NCBI RefSeq assembly: GCF_001514115.1
Contig: NZ_KQ948462.1
Coordinates: 228,356-292,355 of the forward strand
Direction: 5' to 3'
Length of the DNA: 64,000 nucleotides
From: Streptomyces olivochromogenes
GTDB taxonomy: Bacteria; Actinomycetota; Actinomycetes; Streptomycetales; Streptomycetaceae
Shown here: positions 37,059 to 44,112 of the stretch, one piece after another
Position numbering within the stretch: the stretch's first letter is position 1
Layout: each line of letters starts with the position of its first letter
Program-made: the position numbers and the translations under genes
The notes under the pieces: generated by a model
The model's input: the letters and a program-made list of their open reading frames with translations, nothing else
What the model was told of the DNA's origin: nothing
The model's database searches: none

Positions 37059-37128
37059 CGGAACGGTCCTGGCGGAACGGTCCTGGCGGAACGGTCCCGG
37101 CGGAACGGTCCCGGCGGAATGGGTCCGA
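37059..37128. repeat. Five-copy 14-bp minisatellite (CGGAACGGTCCCGG)
   Basis: Five head-to-tail 14-bp units directly after the propeller gene; four differ at a single base. The core CGGTCCCG and the 14-bp period are shared with the array at 24800-24981. Confidence 0.92.
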
Positions 37129-37217
37129 CGGAACCGAAGCGACGAAACGGCGTGCGTCGGCTTCCGCCTGTCGCCTCCACGCGTCCGTCCGGCCCTCGCC
37201 CACGGCACAGTGGGCTC

Positions 37218-37457
37218 ATGAACGCAGATGACAGGGACCTTCTGGCCCGGTCCCGTGTGGTGACCAGGCTGCCCGCCGAGGAACGGCCCGGCGGGCAGTT
37301 GTACCGGTGCGGAGGCGCGGAGTTCGCCCTGTTCCGGTCGGCGGGGACCTCGCCCGGCACCTTCACGCAGATGGGGTGGGACGTCGACGACATCGAGGGC
37401 GCGTGGTTCCGCGACAGCGAGGGGAACCTGCCCAGCCTTCAGCAGTCGGTCTTCTGA
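37218..37457 (+). CDS. Small conserved-looking hypothetical protein
   Basis: A 79-residue soluble acidic protein (NADDRDLLARSRVVTRLPAE near the start, then GQLYRCGGAEFALFRSAGTS and GWDVDDIEGAWFRDSEGNLP). Codon composition is typical of the genome, and the ATG at 37218 is the only sensible start. The Shine-Dalgarno match is poor. I do not recognise a family. It ends 21 bp before the convergent LCP gene and starts 89 bp after the minisatellite. Confidence 0.5.
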   Translation: MNADDRDLLARSRVVTRLPAEERPGGQLYRCGGAEFALFRSAGTSPGTFTQMGWDVDDIEGAWFRDSEGNLPSLQQSVF

Positions 37458-37478
37458 GCGGGTCCCCCACGGCGTCCT

Positions 37479-38582
37479 TCAGGACGTGGTGCCGCCCGTC
37501 GCGGGTGACTTCTTGGCCGACTCGGGGACCGTCTCGTCCTCGCGCAGGGCCTTCCAGAGTCGGCCGGCCTGCGGCTGCGCGGCGACGACCCGGTTGGGGT
37601 CCTGGGTGTCGTACCGGACGGGCAGCATGATCGTTTCCATGCTGCCGGGGTCGATGGCCTTGAGGCTGCCCCCGTACTTGGCGAGCTTGGTGAGGGAGCC
37701 CAGGCCGGAGTCGGTGGTCAGCGCCTTGGTGGCGGAGCTGGCGATGTCGTACAGCTTCGCCGGGCTGCCCAGTACGTCCTGGCGCTTGACCTCAGCGAGC
37801 ACGGCGAGCATGAACTTCTGCTGGAGACCGATGCGGCCGAGGTCGCTGCCGTCGCCGTAGCCGTAACGGGTGCGGACGAGCCTGAGGGAGTCGGTCCCGT
37901 CGAGGTGGTGGGAGCCCGCGGTCAGGTCGAGGCCGGTCTTGGAGTCCTTGATCGCCTCGTCGAGCTTGATCGTCACTCCGCCGAGGGCGTCCACGAGGTC
38001 CTTGAACCCGGCGAAGTCGATCTCCATGTAGTGGTCCATGCGGATGCCCGAGATCGACTCGACGGTCTTCACCACGCAGGTCGGACCGCCCAGTGAGTAG
38101 ACGGAGTTGAACATCACGCGCTTCGCCGCGGGCAGTTGTCTGCCGGAAGCGGTGGTGCAGGCGGGGCGGCTGACGAGCGTGTCGCGGGGGATGCTCACCG
38201 CGGTCGCGCGCGTGCGCCCCTCGGGTATGTGCACCACCAGCGCGGTGTCGGAGCGCGCGCCGCTCACGTTCCCGGTGTTGAGGGCGGCGTTGGCGCCGGA
38301 CCGGGAGTCCGAGCCGAGCACCAGCAGATTCTGGCCACTGGTCGGCACCTTCTCGGGGCGGTCGTCCCCGAGAACCTTGTCGATGTCGACGTCGGAGAGG
38401 TTCGAGTCGAGGCTCTCGTACATCCACCAGACCGTTCCGCCCGCCCCGAGCAGGACGACGGCCAGGCCCAGGGCGATCCAGCGCCACACCCGGCGGCGCC
38501 GCGGCGGCTTGCCGTCGCGCTTCGACGGCGCGCGCCTGGATCTACGGGGGCCCGACTCCGTCTCCGTCAGGGCGTGCGTCAT
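37479..38582 (-). CDS. LCP-family (LytR-CpsA-Psr) wall-polymer ligase
   Basis: A 367-residue membrane-anchored enzyme. A basic cytoplasmic N terminus (KRDGKPPRRRRVW) precedes one transmembrane helix (about 34-54) and the extracellular LCP domain. The domain shows NLLVLGSDSRSG near 86, ARSDTALVVHIPEG, VSIPRDTLV, the polyprenyl-pyrophosphate-binding arginine region LRLVRTRYGYGDGSDLGRI near 240, and FNSVYSLGGPTCVVKTVES. LCP proteins transfer phosphate-linked glycopolymers from undecaprenyl pyrophosphate to peptidoglycan. The ATG has GAGAGGAC upstream. It is divergent from the Stealth operon and is the natural candidate to attach that operon's product to the wall. Confidence 0.92.
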   Translation of the reverse strand: MTHALTETESGPRRSRRAPSKRDGKPPRRRRVWRWIALGLAVVLLGAGGTVWWMYESLDSNLSDVDIDKVLGDDRPEKVPTSGQNLLVLGSDSRSGANAALNTGNVSGARSDTALVVHIPEGRTRATAVSIPRDTLVSRPACTTASGRQLPAAKRVMFNSVYSLGGPTCVVKTVESISGIRMDHYMEIDFAGFKDLVDALGGVTIKLDEAIKDSKTGLDLTAGSHHLDGTDSLRLVRTRYGYGDGSDLGRIGLQQKFMLAVLAEVKRQDVLGSPAKLYDIASSATKALTTDSGLGSLTKLAKYGGSLKAIDPGSMETIMLPVRYDTQDPNRVVAAQPQAGRLWKALREDETVPESAKKSPATGGTTS

Positions 38583-39028
38583 TCCGCGGTGTCCTCTCGC
38601 TGCCGGCTCGCTGCCGAAAATCGAACGGGGGAGGGCACGAGTGGGGGGAGAGGCCGAGCCCGAGGCGGCTCACGTGCCGCGATGTGGCAGAACTATAGAC
38701 CGACTTTCGAACAAACTCGGCGGCGGCCGGTTCATGAGGGCGTTACCGGAGGTTCACCCCAGCTGTGGACAGCTGTGTGTTTTCTGTCATTTGTAATCAC
38801 TGTTGACAGTTGATGATTCACCTAGTGATGATGTGCCAGACCTGTGAAGGTTAAATCTTTGGTGTGAATGAACCGTCGATGTTGACGGTGTGGACGCGGT
38901 CGCGGATTCGAGCCGGGGGGCACGAGGGCAGGCGACCGTAAGTGTGCTCGCCGTCGGTTTCCGGCCAGGCGAGGAATGAGGAGGGTGGCTGTGCCGCTGC
39001 ATGCGTCTGCCCATGAGGGGCAGCGGGT
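38583..39028. promoter_or_regulatory. 446-bp divergent promoter region, LCP gene / Stealth operon
   Basis: No gene is seen. A TATAGT -10-like hexamer for the LCP gene lies on the minus strand at 38692-38697. For the Stealth operon, TTGACA at 38803-38808 lies inside an ACTGT-TG-ACAGT dyad (38799-38810); no good -10 is spaced from it. The stretch 38780-38875 is clearly AT-richer than anything around it. GAGGGG at 39015-39020 is the ribosome binding site of the first Stealth gene. Confidence 0.45.
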
Positions 39029-40723
39029 GTGACGACCGTTTCCGACCCCGCCGTCCATCGGGCGGTGGGTGACTCCGGCGGTGCCTCGGGGGCTCGCACC
39101 GGTGCCGCCGAGCAGGCCTCTGCCCGGCCGGGGCACTCCGCGCCCGACCCCGAACGGGGCGACGTCTACGTCGAGTCCGGCCTGACCCCGCTCTCCGCCC
39201 GCGAGGCGAACCGCAGCGCCCTCACCGCACTGCTCGCCACGGTCGGCGTCGGGTACTTCGCGGTGCGCGGCACCTCGGACCACGGCACCGTCGTCGCCGT
39301 CGCCGAGGAGGACCGCGAGCGGGTGCTCGGTGTGCTGTTCCGGGGTCTGAGCCAGTACCCGGGACACCTGAGCGTCACCGATCCCGACCGGCCCCGCCAG
39401 GCCGGCCCGGTCTCCTCGCGCGACCCGAAGGCCTGGCGTGAGGTCGCCACCGCGCGCGTCCTCCAGGTCAGCTGGTCGCGCACCGATCCCGGCCGCCATC
39501 TGCTGCTCGGCCACGAGTACGGCTGTGCGATCGAGTTCTGGCAGCGTCAGGGCACCCACCTCGTGGCGCCCCGCGCCAACCGCGTCACCTGGGCCGTCGC
39601 CGCCGACGGCGTGAACGTCCTGGGCGCCGCCCGGCTGTTCAGCCGGTTCGTGTCGGACTGGACCGAGCGCCGCCTCGCGCCCGCGCTCGCCACCCGGCCC
39701 GAGTTCCTGGTGAACTGCGCCGACGACATCGCCTTCCCCGTCGACGCCGTCTACACCTGGGTGGACGGCAACGATCCCGCCTGGAAGCAGCGCAAGGCGC
39801 AGGCGAAGGGTGAGGTCTACCACGCCGAGTCGGCGAGCGACGCGCGTTTCATCAGCCGTGACGAGCTGCGCTACTCGGTGCGCTCGCTGCACCTGTTCGC
39901 GCCCTGGATCCGCAACGTGTACATCGTCACCGACGACCAGGTCCCGGACTGGCTGCGCGAGGACCTGCCGGGTCTGCGCATCGCCTCCCATTGCGAGATC
40001 TTCCGCAACCCCGCGGACCTGCCGACCTTCAACTCGCACTCGATCGAGAGCCAGCTCCACCACATCGAGGGGCTCGCCGAGCACTTCCTGTACTTCAACG
40101 ACGACATGTTCATGGGCCGCCCGGTGGCGCCGCACTCCTTCTTCACCCCGAGCGGCACCGCGCGCTACTTCCCCTCCCGCAACCGCATCCCGCAGGGGCC
40201 GGTCGTCGCGACCGACACCCCGGTCGACGCGGCGTGCAAGAACAACCGCGCGCTATTGAAGAAACGTTTTGGCAGAGTGATCACCCAGCCCATGGAACAC
40301 ATCCCGTACGCCCTGCGCCGCAGCGCGATGGACGAGGCCGAACGGGACTTCCCCGAGGCCTGGGCGCGGACCTCCGCGAGCCGCTTCCGGGCCATGACGG
40401 ACCTCTCACCGACCTCGTCCTTCGCGCTCTACTACGCGGCGCTCACCGGACGGGGCCAGCCGGGCTCCATGCCCTTCACCTATCTGCAACTGGCCGTGCC
40501 CGACCTGGCCGACCGGCTGCAACGGCTGCTGGACGGCAGGGACCAGGACACCTTCTGTCTCAACGACGCCTTCTCCACACCCGAGGACATCGAGGCCCAG
40601 CAGGAACTGCTGGACGGATTCCTCAACGCCTACTTCCCCACCCCCAGTCCCCACGAGATCGGCCCGCACGAGGCGGGCCCCGACCCACTCGACCCAGACC
40701 CCTCCGGTCCCCACGAGCGATGA
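39029..40723 (+). CDS. Stealth-family sugar-phosphotransferase (1)
   Basis: A 564-residue protein. Stealth proteins (bacterial capsule phosphotransferases, human GNPTAB) transfer sugar-1-phosphate to make phosphodiester-linked glycans. All four conserved regions are present: CR1 DAVYTWVDGNDPAW (239-252); CR2 from RDELRYSVRSLHLFAPW to FNSHSIESQLHHIE and HFLYFNDDMFMGRPV (278-366); CR3 ACKNNRALLKKRFGRV (402-417) with PYALRRS; CR4 at the end (DTFCLNDAF). Residues 50-235 form an N-terminal domain shared with the two following paralogues (EYGCAIEFWQ, APRANRVTW). No membrane helix or signal peptide is seen, so action is cytoplasmic. The GTG at 39029 follows GAGGGG. It is the first gene of the operon. 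Confidence 0.93.
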   Translation: MTTVSDPAVHRAVGDSGGASGARTGAAEQASARPGHSAPDPERGDVYVESGLTPLSAREANRSALTALLATVGVGYFAVRGTSDHGTVVAVAEEDRERVLGVLFRGLSQYPGHLSVTDPDRPRQAGPVSSRDPKAWREVATARVLQVSWSRTDPGRHLLLGHEYGCAIEFWQRQGTHLVAPRANRVTWAVAADGVNVLGAARLFSRFVSDWTERRLAPALATRPEFLVNCADDIAFPVDAVYTWVDGNDPAWKQRKAQAKGEVYHAESASDARFISRDELRYSVRSLHLFAPWIRNVYIVTDDQVPDWLREDLPGLRIASHCEIFRNPADLPTFNSHSIESQLHHIEGLAEHFLYFNDDMFMGRPVAPHSFFTPSGTARYFPSRNRIPQGPVVATDTPVDAACKNNRALLKKRFGRVITQPMEHIPYALRRSAMDEAERDFPEAWARTSASRFRAMTDLSPTSSFALYYAALTGRGQPGSMPFTYLQLAVPDLADRLQRLLDGRDQDTFCLNDAFSTPEDIEAQQELLDGFLNAYFPTPSPHEIGPHEAGPDPLDPDPSGPHER

Positions 40724-40738
40724 AACGGAGTTCATGAC

Positions 40739-42352
40739 GTGTCCGACCCGACGTCGATGAGCTCCGCGGCCCACGTCTACAAGCGACTCGTTCCCCAGCC
40801 GCTGCGCTCCGCCGCGGCCGGCACCGTCCCCCTGCGGGTCCGCCGCAAGGTCAAGCGCGGGCTCGCCCGGACCCTCGGCCGCCGCGAGGCACGGCTGCAC
40901 CGCCGCGCCCTGCGCCGGGTGCGCAAGGCGGAGTTCGGGCACTCCGAGCGCCGGATCACCGCCCCCGACGGGCGGGTGGGCCACATCCACACCGGCCTGA
41001 CGATCGACCTCGCCCGCCGTCTCGACCACGACCTGGTCACCTTCGCGCTGGACGCCGCCGACATCCCGTGGTTCGCGGTGCCCGCGCTCGACGACCGCCG
41101 GATCTGCCTGGCCGTGGAGCAGCGGGACAAGGGCGCCGTACGCCGTGCCCTGCGCGCGCTGATGGAGGAGCACACCGGATACGTCGTGTCGGTGTCCCCC
41201 GCGAAGAGCGACACCGAGACCGTCCCGGCCAGCCATCTGAAGGCCTGGAAGCACTTCGGCAAAGCCAAGGTGATCCGCCTGACCTGGCTGCGCACCGAGC
41301 CCACCGAGAACCTGTGGGTCGGTGAGGACCAGGGCATCGAGATCGAGTTCTGGACCGTCAACACCGACCTGCCCCAGGAACGGCTGGTCGGACCGCGCCC
41401 CAACCGGGTCCAGCGCACCGTCCCGAGCGACGCGCTCGGCATCGAGATCGGACTCGACCGGCTCTCCGGGTACTGCGACATCGACGGCGACATGGACCCG
41501 ACGATCACGCTCGAGAACTTCGACATCCCCCGGCTGGAAGAGATCACCTTCCCCGTCGACGCCGTCCTCCTGTGGCAGGACGCCACCCCCTGGGGCGAGG
41601 AACTGCTGCGCGCCGCACTGCGCTCGCTGCACCAGTACGCGCCCTGGGTCGACGTCGTCCACGTGCTCGCCGAGGCGCCGGTGCCGGGCTGGCTGCGCGC
41701 CGACGACCGGCTCGACATCGTCCGCGCGGCGCCGGGCGCCGAACGGGCCCTGCACCAACTGCCCGACCTCGCCGACCACTTCCTGCTGCTGCGCCCCGGT
41801 GCCCTGATCGGCCGCCCGGTCCGCCCCTTCGACTACTTCAGCCCGCACGGCGCGACCCGCCCCCGGCGCGGCCCCTGGAACGCCGAGGAGTCCTTCGCCC
41901 CGTGGACCCGCGCCGCCTACACGGCCACCGGCCGCGTCACCGCGCACGGCTACACCGCGGGCCCCCAGCCCTACCGCCGCGACACCCTCGCCCGGCTCGC
42001 GGCGGCCGGCACCACCCCGCCCGAACCCGCCGACGGACAGCGGCTGCCAGCCGTACCCGGCACCCACCCCATGGACGGGCTCGTCCACCACTTCGGGTAC
42101 GTCGAAGGTCTCGCCGACCCCTCCGGCGAGGCGTCCGTGCTGCTGCACGCCGCCCTGCCCGGGATCGAGAACCGTCTGGAGCGACTCCTCGTCCGCCGGG
42201 ACACCCAGCAGATCCACCTCTTCGGCCTGGGCTCCGAAGAGGCACACCGCCGGGGCGGCACCGACGCCGTCCACGACTTCCTCCGCCGCTACTTCCCCGT
42301 CGCCTCCGCCTTCGAGCACGGGGAACCCGAAGACCCGGACACGCATTCGTGA
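40739..42352 (+). CDS. Stealth-like protein (2), apparently catalytically inactive paralogue
   Basis: A 537-residue paralogue of its two neighbours that has lost the Stealth signature. The CR1 motif is replaced by FPVDAVLLWQDATPWGEE (271-288), so the WVDGNDP loop is gone. The CR2 piece HFLYFNDDMF is replaced by HFLLLRPGALIGRP (347-360), losing the acidic pair. The intervening FNSHSIES segment is missing and no KNNR CR3 is seen. The shared N-terminal domain is intact (GIEIEFWTVN at 199-208, GPRPNRVQRT). The frame is clean, codon use is normal and the gene is translationally coupled (GTGA) to the next, so this is not a decaying pseudogene. A partner or scaffold subunit is the likely role. The GTG at 40739 has CGGAG about nine bases upstream. 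Confidence 0.8.
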   Translation: MSDPTSMSSAAHVYKRLVPQPLRSAAAGTVPLRVRRKVKRGLARTLGRREARLHRRALRRVRKAEFGHSERRITAPDGRVGHIHTGLTIDLARRLDHDLVTFALDAADIPWFAVPALDDRRICLAVEQRDKGAVRRALRALMEEHTGYVVSVSPAKSDTETVPASHLKAWKHFGKAKVIRLTWLRTEPTENLWVGEDQGIEIEFWTVNTDLPQERLVGPRPNRVQRTVPSDALGIEIGLDRLSGYCDIDGDMDPTITLENFDIPRLEEITFPVDAVLLWQDATPWGEELLRAALRSLHQYAPWVDVVHVLAEAPVPGWLRADDRLDIVRAAPGAERALHQLPDLADHFLLLRPGALIGRPVRPFDYFSPHGATRPRRGPWNAEESFAPWTRAAYTATGRVTAHGYTAGPQPYRRDTLARLAAAGTTPPEPADGQRLPAVPGTHPMDGLVHHFGYVEGLADPSGEASVLLHAALPGIENRLERLLVRRDTQQIHLFGLGSEEAHRRGGTDAVHDFLRRYFPVASAFEHGEPEDPDTHS

Positions 42353-44112
42353 GCACTGGCAATCCCGAGGCATCCGCCGCGGTCGGGGTGTACCGCACTC
42401 TGGTCCCCACCGGCCTCAGACGCCGGATCGCACGGCGCGTGCCGATGCGGCTGCGCATGGCCCTCAAGCAGCTGCTGCGCCGTCTGCAGTCCCTCACCCT
42501 GGGGGCCAGGTTCTTCCGCGGCCTGCGGGCCCGCCGCCGCTGGCCGCACCTGTTCGGCGAGGGCGAGCGGCTCGCGGTGCTCCCCGGACGGGGCGCGCAG
42601 ATCGCCCTCGTACGCCCCACGGTGTCGCCGCTCGGGTTGCGCGAGGCCAACCTCGAACTGGTGGCGACCCTGCTGGAGGAGGCGGGCGTCGACTACTTCG
42701 CGATCCGCGGCAACTCCGACTTCCGCTCCAGCCTGGCCGTCGCCGAGGCCGACCGCGACCGGGTCCGGGGAGCCCTGGACCGCTCCGCGCGCACCGGACC
42801 CGTCTACGTGAGCGCCTGCCACGGCGACAAGGCGACGGGCCGTACGGCGCTGTGCGGCTCCCGGCGCGGCCGGCACGTCACCCACGCCTCGCGGGTGCTG
42901 CGCGTCGGCATGGTGTGGAGCGACCCGAAGGGTTCCCTCGTCCTCGGCCTGGAGTACGGCTGCGACATCGAGTTCTGGCAGCCGAGCGAAGGGCGTCTGA
43001 TGGCCCCCCGCCCCAACCGGGTCACCGAGGACGTCGCCCCCGACGAGCCCCGGGTCACCATCCCGGTCAGCCGGCTCACCGGCTTCGCCGCCCTGCACAC
43101 CCGCCGCACCCGCTCGGTGCGCACCATCCGGCCCTGCGCCGACGCGCTCCCCGAGGACGTGCGCTTCCCGATCGACGTCGTCTACACCTGGGTGGACGGC
43201 AACGACCCCGCCTGGCAGCAGCGGCGCGCCGCGTTCGGACACGGCGGCTATCACACCGAGTCCGCGAACGCGGCCCGCTACATCAGCCGCGACGAACTGC
43301 GCTACTCGCTGCGCGCGCTGGAGCAGAACGCCCCCTGGGTGCGCCATGTCTACGTGGTGACGGACCGTCAGCGCCCGGCCTGGCTCAACGACCGCCACCC
43401 GCGCGTCACCGTCGTCGACCACTCCGAGATCTTCGACGACCCCAGCGCGCTGCCCACCTTCAACTCGCACGCCATCGAGAGCCGGCTGCATCACATCAAG
43501 GGCCTGTCCGAGCACTTCCTCTACTTCAACGACGACATGTTCCTGGGCTGCCCCGTCACCCCCCAGGACTTCTTCCTCTCCAACGGCATGACCCGTACGT
43601 TCTTCTCGCCGTCCCAGGTGCCCCGCTGGGACCTCACCCAGGGCGACCGCCCCGTCGACGCCGCGGGCAAGAACAACCGGCGCCTCATCCTGGACAACTT
43701 CGGCTCGGCCATCGTCCAGAAGCTGCGGCACGCGCCCTACGCCCTGCGACGCAGCGTCCTTCAGGAGATCGAGCGCGAGTTCGCCGGCGCCCACCGGCAG
43801 ACCTCGCTCAGCCGCTTCCGCAGCGCCACCGACATCTCCATCCCGTCCTCGCTCTACCACTACTACGCCTACTTCACCGGCCGGGCGGTGCCCTCGACCA
43901 TCGGCTTCGCCTACCTCGACCTGGCGAAACCCGAGATCCAGCGGCGCCTGGGCATCCTGCTGGCCCGCCGCGACCGGCAGGCGTTCTGCATCAACGACAC
44001 CCTCTCCGACGGCCAGGACACCGAACGCCAGACAGCCATGCTCAGACGATTCCTCGACGCGTACTACCCCGTGCCCAGCCCCTTCGAGCGGAAGGAACCC
44101 GAGATCCGGTGA
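42349..44112 (+). CDS. Stealth-family sugar-phosphotransferase (3)
   Basis: A 587-residue paralogue with complete catalytic regions: CR1 IDVVYTWVDGNDPAWQQRR (275-293), CR2 RDELRYSLRALEQNAPWVRH through FNSHAIESRLHHIKG and HFLYFNDDMFLG, CR3 GKNNRRLILDNFGSAIVQK with PYALRRS, and CR4 RQAFCINDTLSDGQ. A basic 70-residue N terminus (RRRIARRVPMRLRM, KQLLRRLQS) may associate with membrane lipid or acceptor. The shared N-terminal domain (EYGCDIEFWQ, APRPNRVTE) follows. The GTG at 42349 overlaps the preceding stop and its own stop overlaps the next GTG, so the operon is tightly coupled. Two active enzymes suggest two different acceptors or two linkages. Confidence 0.92.
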   Translation: MSTGNPEASAAVGVYRTLVPTGLRRRIARRVPMRLRMALKQLLRRLQSLTLGARFFRGLRARRRWPHLFGEGERLAVLPGRGAQIALVRPTVSPLGLREANLELVATLLEEAGVDYFAIRGNSDFRSSLAVAEADRDRVRGALDRSARTGPVYVSACHGDKATGRTALCGSRRGRHVTHASRVLRVGMVWSDPKGSLVLGLEYGCDIEFWQPSEGRLMAPRPNRVTEDVAPDEPRVTIPVSRLTGFAALHTRRTRSVRTIRPCADALPEDVRFPIDVVYTWVDGNDPAWQQRRAAFGHGGYHTESANAARYISRDELRYSLRALEQNAPWVRHVYVVTDRQRPAWLNDRHPRVTVVDHSEIFDDPSALPTFNSHAIESRLHHIKGLSEHFLYFNDDMFLGCPVTPQDFFLSNGMTRTFFSPSQVPRWDLTQGDRPVDAAGKNNRRLILDNFGSAIVQKLRHAPYALRRSVLQEIEREFAGAHRQTSLSRFRSATDISIPSSLYHYYAYFTGRAVPSTIGFAYLDLAKPEIQRRLGILLARRDRQAFCINDTLSDGQDTERQTAMLRRFLDAYYPVPSPFERKEPEIR

